In this document: positions 1 through 10,633 of the stretch, in pieces
Layout: the number at the start of each line of letters is the position of its first letter
How positions within the stretch are numbered: the first letter of the stretch is position 1
From: Acestrorhynchus altus
Taxonomy: Eukaryota > Chordata > Actinopteri > Characiformes > Acestrorhynchidae
NCBI GenBank assembly: GCA_034509495.1
Contig: CM067522.1
Location: 13,996,668 to 14,060,667 of the forward strand
DNA length: 64,000 nucleotides
Direction: 5' to 3'
Notes under the pieces: generated by a model
The model's database searches: none
Told to the model about the DNA's origin: nothing
The model's input: only the letters and a program-made list of their open reading frames with translations
Made by a program: the position numbers and the translations under genes

Positions 1-3000
1 CTGCTGCTGCTGCTGTTGTACCAGTTGCTCCTTGAGCTTCCTGGCCTGGCAGGGGCATGTCCACTGTGGGGTCATCCATGTGTTCAATCAACCACTCCAT
101 AGCCTGTGTCACAGACATGCTGCAAAGGAAGCGGCTCTGATTAGTACATCTGACTCATCGCAATTACATCAGCAGCAATGATGGTGACTGCAGTCATAAA
201 ATCCACAGAAAACCCACTTGCACAGAAGTCCTCTACTAATAATAGTGTTCAGTGTCCCCTGTAGTTTTAAAGGGTCATTTTTATGAAAAACGTGTCCAAA
301 AGTTTGTGGACACCCCTTCTAAGGAATGCCTTCAGCTACTTTAAATTGCACCCATTGCTAATAGAGTTGTGCAAATGCTCAAACACAGCTTGGAGCAGTG
401 GAACTGTGTTCTCTGGAATGATGGAGCTCCAACCAATATTTTTGGGATTCACTTCGTCGTTGGATATAAGGTGGGATCAGAATCAGAATTAAGGGATGAT
501 GATTATCATACAGTAGAGTTCTGCACAGGATCGATTTTTAATCCCACTTCCACCCACACTCAGAAGAATGCCCTGCTCCCACCAAAAATCAGCATATATA
601 TTTCAGCCGGGTCTTGCTGGGAGCACCACAGACTTATCTTTAGTTGGCTTAATAGACCCCTACATCACAGTGTTGCTCCTAAATCTAGTGCCAAGCCTTC
701 TCTGGACAGTAGAGACAGTTACTCCAACTCTTTTTTAATACCCTTGAATTCAGAAGATACAATGAATGAGCCAGTGTCCCAATATTTTTGTCTATGTAGT
801 GTATAAATGGTACAATGAGGCCAGACAGACCATTTGTATCAACATGAAACACAGCTTAAAAAGCTTAAAAGGGAGTATGAAATACACAGAACTGTAGTTA
901 ATACACCCTTTAATACTAATTCCCTGTGTGTTCTTAGGTCTTATTAGATTCAAGTGAACTTAATAGTGCTAGTGCAGTCCTCAAGCTTAAGGTATTTCTA
1001 GTGTTAGCTGTAACATCTTCAAAATATTTTATACTTTCCAACTTAACAAGTAAATCATTCATCATTCAGTGGTGGTCAGCCTGAAGGCTTAGACACAGTG
1101 AGTGTACTCACTGGTTTAAACGCAGTGCCTTGATAGCTCGGCTCTCTGGGAAACCCATCTCCGTCAGCTGCTGCAGGGCAGTTTCATCCACCCGCTCCTC
1201 CTCGTCTTCATCCAGCATGGCTTAAAAGCAAAATAGAAAGAAAGAGAAACTATGTTACTTCAAAAACATCAGTGCATTTAAACCAAGCAGAATTTAATGA
1301 TATTCGTGAGTCTGTTCATCTGAACCTACCATTGGCCTTCTTGAAGAGCTCAACAGCATCTGGATTCAAAGCGAGAATCTTCTGTGCTACCTCGATCAGC
1401 GACACCAGAATTTTCCTTAGTTCTGTCTGAAACTGGTAATAAAACCATACCCACACATATTTGTATACAAAACCTGCACTCAAATACAAATACAGTCTAC
1501 CTCAACACATTCAGCAGTTAACGCCTTTTCTCAATAAGGTTCCATCGCACTGCTAATCAATGAGTTAGACAGTCAAGTGATTTAAAGTGACGGTTTCAGC
1601 ACCCATTCAGCTCTGACAATGGCATCTGTTACTCACGTCTCGGATGTTGTGTTGAGTGACAGTGCGGTCAGAGTGGCGAGTGGTCAGATTTGCTGTGGCT
1701 TTGAGAATAGCATCCTTATCAGGAGCCTTGGCTTCCTGCTTCTTCTGTCAAGTCAAAGAAAAGAAATGAATGAAAAGACTGAATAATATTATTAATCAGG
1801 GTTTTGCAATATTCAACATGTACAGTTCTACAGCACAATACAGTAAAGTGTGGGTTGTTTCAGAGATCCTAGTGCATTACCTTCTCTTCAGAAGATATGT
1901 CCGCCATTTGTGGGCGTGGTGGATGTGGCCTTTTTTTGATCAATAATAAGCAATCTGGTGCAAAAAAAAGAAGAATTTCTGAATCTCAATCATAACAGCT
2001 TTGATGTGAAAGATTAAGAGTTAAGATATTTAAAAGCAAAATAAGGTGTGCAATACCTTTATCTTTAAGGTTTTCATCCGCAACTGTTTTGGCTTCTGTG
2101 AGGACCCTCTCTGTAGCTGCATGAATTAGTTTATGGTGCGTAAGTGTTTTAGGATCCTCTAAACTCCCATGGGCACACTGCTGATGTAGAACTCAAGATT
2201 AGAACATAATAAATGGCATGCATTCCTGCATTTTATTGGAAAAAAACTGAGAAAATATGTCAAACTCTCAAAATCATGCTTTAAATGGTTCTGGACGTGA
2301 TGCCATAAAAGAATCACTTTCCATTCCATAAAGAACCATTTTTAAAGGATGTTGGATATTGAAGTGTTAAAGGGACTCCTTGCTATTACAAACATGGTTC
2401 TTCACAGAAACAATGGTGGCTTTTCTATGACATTGCATGAGAAAACATATGAAGAAAAAAAGCTGAGGTTGGGTGGGGTAGGACAGTGTGTAACTGAAGG
2501 TGTAACATGGGGAGATTTATAGGCTGTGTTGTATATATGTTGAAGGTATTGAATCTGTGAGTAAACTCCTGTGAAATCTCATAAATTGAGCTTGGAGGGG
2601 AGTGGGTCTTCACTTCTAAACTTCACTGTTAAGCCTTCTGTTGATATCTTGGCCTAATTCAGTGTAACAATGACAAAGCAAAGTGCCTGCCTGAAGACCC
2701 TTGTGTAGTAGCATAGTCTTATCTTCCTGTAGCATCAGTTAATTGAATTGTTGCTGATTGGATCTTAAATGGTCACAGCAACTTTAGTATTTTGGTGTAG
2801 GGGCTTGTTTGTAGTACTGGGCAAAGACAGGAATATAACAGGAATGTTGCTGAGCAGATCATAAAAAAGGCTGGAGGAAACCCACAGACATGAGGAGAAC
2901 ACACCAAACTCATCACAGACAGTGGTCCTAGTAGGGATCAAACACACAACCTGGAGCCATGTGACACTATGTGCGGCGCTGCAATGCCACCCACATCATA

Positions 3001-4197
3001 TTCTGTGATATGATTATTTGTTTTGTCCATATCGCCCAGCCCTAGCTAAAAACCACTTCACGCATAGACTGACAGTAAAGACAGAAATCTGAACTACAGC
3101 AAAAAATTACTCATCGCCCATTTTCACAGCATGCTCCCACTACTAGCTACACTTCTCTATTATTCTACAATTTTTTATGCCTTATGTCTGTGCTCTCACG
3201 TATCGACCAGAGGATGATGGGTTCCCCTTTCTGAGCCTTGGCTCCTCTCAAGGTTTCTTCCTCATACCCTGAGGCACTTTTTCCTTGCCACTGCTGCCTT
3301 GGACCCGGATTTCTGTAAACCTCTTTGTGACAACACCTTTGTTGTAATAAGCGCTACATAAATAAACTTTGATTGTTCGACTGATTGCAAATAATGTCAG
3401 TTACCATCACCACCACAGTGTGAATGTCATCTCCACAGCAATAGGACAAAGCTTAAACAGAAGTCCACCATTTTATTACTCGTAATAGTTTTTACATCGC
3501 TTTACTCATTATAAAATCTGGACACAATGTAAAGCACACAGACAGCAACGATGTTTGCAATTTACACACTGCAATTCTATTCACAGCCTTTACACTTCAC
3601 ACCAGCTGCTAAAAGCATTGCAGTTAGGTGCAGACCTTGCAGTCATCGGGTTCTAACTACCATGAGTATCAGATCTCAGTACAGCTGCACTGCCTGGGTG
3701 TCACATGGTTGTGTCCAGGAGCCCATATGGACCCTGAGCTGCTGCTGCTCACTCAAACCTGGGCACTGTGGGCCAGTTTTGGGCTCATTACACCATTTTA
3801 GCAGCAAAACTGCCCTTCAGACTGAGTGTGTGAGCCTGTAACCAAACAACAAACCTCCAGCTTCAGCTGGGTGACAGCCTGAGTTGCTGAATTATAAATA
3901 GCTCTGTCTCCTCGCCTGCTGCTGTCTAAAAATACTTGGCAGTGGCAGTGGATCCCACAGGGCCTACACCAAAGCCTTGGGTGGGAAGGTGAGAATATGA
4001 AGGTACACCAAAGCCCGAGGAGGAGGAAGACGAGGCTGGCCTGTCTGTCAGCTACGTACGTGTTTCAGGCATTTCTCCTTCAGCTTCTCTATGGTGGTCT
4101 CTTCGCTCACTTCCTCCAGCCACTCGGCGCCCTCCATGGTGCAGATGTGGATCTTCAGCACCTTCCCGGCGAATATCTTCTCCTCCTGCACAAACAT
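1..4197 (-). CDS. ubac1: UBAC1, ubiquitin-associated domain protein 1 (3' part missing at left edge)
   Basis: UBAC1 (KPC2) is the adaptor subunit of the KPC ubiquitin ligase, known to act with RNF123 on p27 turnover in the cytoplasm. Coding exons read on the minus strand are 4060-4197, 2057-2177, 1881-1954, 1637-1744, 1330-1426, 1112-1220 and 1-119, all joined in phase. The first exon starts MFVQEEKIFAGKVLKIHIC and gives 46 residues of the N-terminal ubiquitin-like domain, which continues through exon 2 (HHKLIHAATERVL) into exon 3 (LLLIKKRPHPP). Exon 5 carries ELRKILVSLIEVAQKIL. Exons 6-7 hold a UBA domain, roughly residues 188-230, with the MGFPESRAIKAL signature and AMEWLIEH. Exon 7 ends in a CAG/CTG run (poly-Ala) at the window edge. 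About 255 of roughly 400 residues are present; the second UBA and STI1-like parts lie outside. The start is fixed by homology and by a CpG-rich promoter just upstream. Confidence 0.95.
284..480. mobile_element. Tc1-type MITE fragment (family P)
   Basis: The end reads GTGTCCAAAAGTTTGTGGACACCCC, followed by a body with TTGCACCCATTGCTAATAG, GTGGAACTGTGTTCTCTGGAATGATGGAGC and similar blocks. The same body recurs, diverged, at 15540-15645, 17688-18140, 33988-34115, 46735-47112, 51250-51530 and 58615-58860. Full members end in GTCCACAAATATTTGG plus ATAGTGTA. No coding capacity is seen. Confidence 0.55.
2860..3010 (-). repeat. tRNA-derived SINE fragment in ubac1 intron
   Basis: Read on the minus strand the segment carries the gcggcac...gtgtcaca...ggttg...tttgatcc pattern of the common teleost SINE whose head reads gcggcacggtgg. 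It continues with the ctgtgatgagtttggtgtgttctcc and catgtctgtgggtttcctcc parts of the body. Related copies lie at 20040 and 53047 in this window. Confidence 0.5.
3180..3390. repeat. Dispersed fish repeat, 3' tail type, in ubac1 intron 1
   Basis: This contains GAGGATGATGGGTTCCCC, CCTTGCCACTGCTGCCTTGG and an end reading AGCGCTACATAAATAAACTT followed by TGATTG-like units. I recognise this as a common interspersed tail in teleost genomes, probably the 3' end of a retroposon. Family assignment is from memory only. Confidence 0.5.
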
Positions 4198-5395
4198 CGC
4201 GGCTCAGAGGCGGATTCCAGCCTAAACGTGCTGTAACGTTAGGGAAGCTGAGCTGCCCCAGCCCCCCGACACTGGAACTAACTGGACAAGCTCCAGTTAT
4301 TAACGCTGCTCCGTCCTTTTCAGACGCATAGTTTGTCTCGACTTAACCTCTCCAACCCGTCTATAACGTGTAATCCAGGAGAGCGGGCGCTGTGCCGCGG
4401 TAGGAGGCTGAAGTCCGGTTTGTTGACACCTGTGATGCAGGCGACGACTGTACACGGAAGAACGAGACCAAGCCACTACGCATGCGCCGTCCCTCTCCGC
4501 GCTCTGATTGGCTGCCTCGCTTGTTGATGAGAATGGATTTGTATTAATAATAGATATACTCTGTTTTGTTGATTGTATTCCATACTATTATTATATTTCA
4601 TCTGTAGGTCAGATTGCTTTACTGGCTATGTATTTTTGTGTGATGATGATGGGGTGGGGATATAAGTGTGAGTATATAATAATGATCTGTAATTATTATA
4701 TTGTAAGGACATCAGTCTTAATAATACTATTCATGTTACAGTAAAATGGCCATCAGACATTAAGGCTACGAATTCCAGGGATATTGGGTTTTATATTGTT
4801 ATCTGGGGCTGCAATAAATGACTGTATATAAGGAATGTGAGATATCTTTAATATACATTGGCTCTGACAGTTTGCTAATGTAATAATAATATTACTAAAT
4901 GATTAACTTGACTCTTTCATGTATGTATTAATAAATAAAAGAGGAGTTTGTTATGTGTTGAGAACCAAAAGATAAGCAGACAAAAGTCTCTGTGTTAAAC
5001 TGTTCTATTGCCTCACATGCACACAAAACTTCTCCACATACATAACTGAATCTTCAACACAATGCCAGTAATAGGGACACCTAGTGGACAGATGCAGGAA
5101 CTATATCTGTAGTGTAAAGAACACATTAATGATCATCTGATGAATGCACTTATGTTTTATTTTTCTGTATTATTATGTACACAACTTTTAAAGAGTTCAT
5201 GATCATCCTGTTTTCCTCTGGTCAAATACACAGTCTGAAGTTAATGATATTATTTGCTTGAGTGTTACAAATTTGTATGTGGTGAATAAAAATAAAATTA
5301 TAATGAAAAAATAAAAAACACTTTTTTAATCATTTCAATTATCTTGTTTTTACCCTGATTTGTGAATTTTGACACTGATTACTATTTGTGAATTA

Positions 5396-5397
5396 AA

Positions 5398-5456
<59 letters not shown>
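5396..5456. repeat. (ATT)n microsatellite
   Basis: An uninterrupted run of about 20 ATT units lies in the ubac1-entr1 spacer. Confidence 0.95.
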
Positions 5457-5689
5457 CCTGTTCATTTGTGGATTTGGATTATATAAGTATGGAGTTGTTG
5501 AAATGCAGCTACAAATTTTGGTACATCTGTGACTTTTGTTTTACAAACTCAAAATCTAAATTTCACAGATTTATATACAACACTTTTATACTAATATATT
5601 TGACAATACATTCAAGCTGGCAAAATTACTGTTCCAATACAAAGTTAAGCATTCATTTAATTGAAATAAAGATTGAATGAATTGAATTT

Positions 5690-5935
5690 AAATGAAATCT
5701 TCTACTTTCGGCTGCTCCCTTTAGGGGTCTCCACAGTGGATCATCTGCCTCCATCTTGCCCTATTTCCTGCCTCCTCTACAGTACAACAACCATCTCCAT
5801 GTCCACCTTCACTACATCCATAAACCTTCTCTGAGGTCTTCCTCTTCTCCTTCTGCCCGGCAGCTCCATATCCAACATTCTTTGTCAAACATATCTCCTA
5901 TTCTTCCTCAACACATGTCCATCTCATGAATTTAA
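5690..5935 (-). mobile_element. Non-LTR retrotransposon 3' end fragment
   Basis: Read on the minus strand it carries GGAGATGGTTGT, a stretch encoding a Gly/Arg-rich tail of reverse-transcriptase type, and then the end AGGGAGCAGCCGAAAGTAG. The same terminal motif (GATCCGCTGTGGCGACCC plus AGGGAGCAGCCGAAAG) is present in plus orientation at 38730-38780. I take it as the 3' end of a fish LINE; the exact clade cannot be decided here. Confidence 0.55.
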
Positions 5936-6057
5936 ATGAAATACAGTAATTAAAAATTAGTCTGCAACTCTTGTGTTTTGCACATTTAATTCACTTTGTT
6001 TATATAATTGCACATATAATTGATTTGTTTATGAGTCCTGGATGGCACATGTAAATG

Positions 6058-6243
6058 TAGAGCACGGTTCTGGGCGTTTGGGCTAAGGCCTCTAGCTCTG
6101 CCCCTGACCCCTACCCTGCATGCTTCAGTGCTTTCCCTGTTCCCACCACACCTGATTCATTGACAAGCCTTGAAGAGCTGGGCTGTGTTCAACTAAAACA
6201 TGTAGGAAGGGGGTGCCTCTAGGACCACGGTTGAGGAACACTG
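6058..6243. mobile_element. Decayed hAT-type MITE (family M)
   Basis: The right end GGGGGTGCCTCTAGGACC...GGTTGAGGAACACTG matches the terminal repeat of the intact MITE at 14988-15170. The middle (CCACACCTGATTCA, AACTAAAACATGTAGG) also matches. The left end is eroded. It lies in the entr1 promoter region. Confidence 0.6.
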
Positions 6244-6513
6244 CCGTAGACAGACTCATCCCTGTAGCTGCCAAACCTCTTGGGGGCGCTGTCGCCGTCG
6301 CTTTTTGATAGGAACCCGCTTTGGGCTGAGGGAAGAAGAGCAGCTGCAGGTCAGAAGCAGAGTTTAGTTCAGGCAGAAGAAGGAGACAGTTTGGGATTGT
6401 TTGGTTTGTTCTGGTTGACGTTTCGCTGCTGTCGGAGGTGGGTAAGGAAGGGAAGACCCCCTGCTGCAGCCTGAAGGGGGCAGAGTGAGAGTGGCAGTGG
6501 AAGAGGAGCAGAA

Positions 6514-9500
6514 ATGTCCAGATATAAAACATCCAAGAAAATGCTCATTATTGAGGATGATGGTGAGTATTTTGAGCTCTCATTACATCCACAGAAAACT
6601 GCTGATGTTACTGTATTATGTCTGGCAGTGTACATATTAACACACACACACACATGCATATATACATAAATACATACACACATATATGCACACACAAAGA
6701 CACACATGCCCACACACATAAATACAGATACACACACACACACATATATGTATATATGCACACATATACATACATACATACATACATAGACATATATATA
6801 TGCACACACACACACATAACTACATATATACACACATACACACACACATATGCACACAAACATATATACACACACACACACACAGTGTTCACACGTGTGT
6901 GGTGTGAGACACACACGGTTGGTGTGGCACAACAGATAACATCACCAGTAAGTCATCACACACCATTTGGGAGCTTGATTCTTAGTCTGGGCAACTATGC
7001 TGTCCTAACACTACTGTGGCCCACCTGTGTAATGTGAGTAATCTTGTAAGTTGCTCTGGATAAGAGCATCAGCTAAATGCCATAAATGTAAATGTATTTT
7101 ATGTCTTTTTGCATTACAGGCAGAGCTAAGCTACCTGCATCCTTTTCAGTCTTTAAAATTATAATATATGTTATTTACTCTTCGTTAGATCTGGTTGTTA
7201 TTTAGTGTTCTTTGTGCTTTGAGATCCTGTGGATGAGCCAAAAGAGGGTGGAGATGAACTGAACCCTTTCTCTTTCAAAGAATTCATCCGGAGCAAAAAC
7301 CCTCCATTCAGCACTGCTGATGGCCATGAGGTGAGCTACATTATGAATGGTTTTGGCCAGTTCCTGTCTTTGTTGGAACATCTCCTATCTTAAAATATCT
7401 CTGCTGTTTGTTTTGTAACATATAGTTTCAATGGATGAGCTGTAAAAGTTTCTGAAGGGCGGTGGTTTATTTAAACAGCTGGAAACTGGGCTGTGGGGAC
7501 TGGTTGATTATGTAGATAACATTATTTCATATACCGGTATCTCCAGCAGTTTGGTAATATACTATATAACCATCAACATTATGATATATCCTGATATACT
7601 TTAGCTGAATATATACAATATGATACAATAAATAATGTAGTACTACATTGAAACAAACTGGCTTTTGATCTTAATTTTATGGGAATTTGGTATTTGAGCT
7701 TAATCTTATGCCCCCTCCATAGTGTGTACATGAGAGGGCAAATGGGCAGAAGGGGAGAAGAGGAGAGGAGGAGCTGAGAGCAGGAGGAGCAAAGCAAGGG
7801 ATCAGGAAAAAATTTCCACAAGATCATAGCAGAACATTATTTATAAACTCAATTTAAATGATTTCATGTCAGCCCATATCTTGCTCTGTTTATATCCTGA
7901 TATCGATCAATATTTATACCAATATATTGCCCAGCGCTACTTAAACTTAAAAATCCTACACACACTCCACACAATATCCCATTCTTCATCAGTTATACTG
8001 GTTCCCTGTGTCATGGCAAATAAATCTTCTTGTTCTTCGCACTCCTGATTTCTCAAATATCCTGCAGCCCTTCACCCAATTTTGCACACTCAGTTCCACC
8101 AACACTGTTCTACTGGTGATCAAGAACACCTGAATCCTAGTCAGTGGGGCCAGATAATTTGCTGCTTTCTTTCCGGAGAGTTTGGATTTCCTTCTCTCAG
8201 CATTTGTATTGCTTAGAGTGTAAATAAATTGATTCATTATTATTGTTATATGTTTGCATTGTTCCCTTAATTGAAGTGTGGACATTGCATATGGTAAGTC
8301 TTGTGGATGCTATATATAGGTTTGTAAAAACCTATACAGGGGGTTTTCCTTGCATAAGAAGAAATGTGTAACATATGCTTTAAAATAGAATCATGACAAG
8401 GAACTATGTAAAACCATTGGCTTTAAAGAGTACTACTATAGCTTCTATTGAGTTATTAATAATGAGAATCTTGTGTCTATGGATGTCAGTGATTTTAATA
8501 ATGCTATTAATATCTGCAGAATGCATATGGTGGTGCCTGTCAAGTGGAGGATGAATATAACTACCCCAGTGGCTTTGACCACAGCCACAAGGCTCAATTT
8601 TTCACAGAGCCCTCGCTACTTGGCGAGTCCTTTGACACAGAACCTGATGATGAATGGACTGAAAGTTACCAGCCCTCGGCTGTTGAAGAGGCACATGGTT
8701 TAGGATTGTGTGGGAAAGGGAGTGCTTACATGGATCACTCACTACTGTCCAGTGAAGACAAGGATGACACTGCAAATGAGTGGGAAGTAGAAGAGGGCTT
8801 CTCACCGAAGACTCGTGTCCTCAGGAGAAGCACTGGCAGTTATGAAGGCGATGAGGAGACATCAGTCATGGATATCTCCTACCACACTAAGAAAACCAGT
8901 ACAGAAAATAATATCAGGGACCAGCAAAAGGTAACGAGAGCCTGTGTTGTTTTATTTGTTATTTGTTATATTTTATTTTTATTTTTATTTGGCATGAGTC
9001 ATTTTTATGTTTCTGTCTTTTCTAGCTAAGAGAAGAAAATTCTCTGCTTAGGAAGCAAATCAGAGAACTGATCAAAAAGTCAGAGACGGACTCCTCAAAG
9101 TAAGTAACCAAGGAATATTTATTTTTACGTGTGTATTTATTTTTATTTGTAAATAAATATTTAAAAATATTAAACAGGTAATTTGTAATTTTATATTACA
9201 TTACATGTAAAGTAAAATTTACATTATGTAGGGTATTTAGCATATGCTCTTATCCAGAGTGACTACAAAAAGTGCTTTACGTTAGGTTTCAAACATGCTT
9301 TAAATACAAGACATTAGTACAATTGTGAGCCTTTAATGAGTTGAATGGTCTTAAAAGAGATGGGTCTTCAGTTGTGACTCAGCTGTTCAGATACCCAGGG
9401 AAAGTTTGCATCACCACTTTGGCAGAACAGGAAAAAAAATGTCTGGATGCTTGTCTTTAATGCATTTTGAAGGATGGTTGGTTAAGCCAAGCTGCTCGAC

Positions 9501-10559
9501 AGGCTCTTGTTACAGATGGGGTTTTGATCATTGCGGGAGTGTCTGGTCCATTTTTGCTTTGTAGACCAGCATCAAGGTTGTGAATCTGATGTTCATCTAA
9601 GCCAATGAAGGGAAATCAGTAGAGGAGCTACACTGGTAACATTGAAGACAGGCTGTGCTACCACATTCTGAATCAGTTGCAAGGGTCTGATGATATGCAT
9701 AGGAAGGCCAACTAGAAGAGAATTGCAGCAGTCAAGTCTTGAAATGACAAGAACTTGAATGAGCACCTGAATAGTCTCTCTAGAGGTTGTATATATTAAA
9801 AATAATACAGTATATGTAATAATGTAATGAATATAGAATTCCTTTAGTGTCACTATACACATGTATAATGAAATAAAGCCATCTGTTTCACAGTGGAAAC
9901 ATGTACCGTAAAATAAATAGTCCAATATTCTAGTTTTATTCAGTCAGTTTGAAACGAGGTGGTGGCTGGCTTCACATGTATTGACGGAGGCATGTGCTTG
10001 TTTTCACCCTCCTAGTGTTGGGAGCATTGTATGTCATAGGGGGATAATACTATAGCAGTTGTAGGGGGTGTGTTAAAGGATGGAATTCACAATAAAACAC
10101 TGATGTAAATCTGTTGGAAAGTTGGTGACCACTGACTTACACCAGCCAGAAGCAGAAACCCCATGGTATTTATCACTGAGATTAATGGTACACTAGTACT
10201 ATTGGTTTCCCACACTGAAATGAAGGCTTCTGAATTCTGAATGGGGATCCTCCATAGAAAAGTTCAGGACCTTTTTTCCCTGTCTAGGACACTGACGGTG
10301 TTGATCTGTGACCAATGTTCAGCATTGTAAAGTGAGAATGCTCTGTGTGATGGTTTTTAAATGTTGGTGGAATCAGAAATATGTAGATCTAATCACAAAA
10401 ACCTGTCAATGCTATGCAGGATCAGACAACTCACAGATGAGTTGCACAACAGAAAATTGCAAGAGGAAAGGGAAGCTAAAGCCTTAGAGACAATGGTGCA
10501 GTCTGTGGAACAGAACCTTCAGTTAATGACGGTATGAAGCTGTTGTGTGTGTGTGTGTG

Positions 10560-10633
<74 letters not shown>

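Larger units (their letters stand above)
4198..6513. promoter_or_regulatory. Divergent spacer and promoter between ubac1 and entr1
   Basis: Bases about 4330-4515 are CpG-rich, unlike the AT-rich surroundings. They contain a near-palindromic NRF1-like site CGCATGCGCC (4479-4488) and an inverted CCAAT box (ATTGG, about 4507-4511), which fits a TATA-less housekeeping promoter for ubac1. A second CpG-rich patch at about 6270-6500 lies directly upstream of the entr1 start codon. Between them are an (ATT)n tract (5396-5456), a retroposon fragment (5690-5935) and a decayed MITE (6058-6243). No other gene is seen. Confidence 0.6.

Noticed and set aside
1..30. CTG triplet run at the left edge as a regulatory repeat
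   Set aside because: It is coding: it translates as poly-Ala in ubac1 exon 7 on the minus strand.
4508..4744. Open frame after the ubac1 promoter
   Set aside because: AT-rich, hydrophobic by composition, no homology; chance frame in the spacer.
6608..7037. Long overlapping open frames on both strands (Cys/Val/Tyr-rich and His/Thr-rich)
   Set aside because: They are translations of CA/TA microsatellite sequence in entr1 intron 1, with no homology and no splice context.
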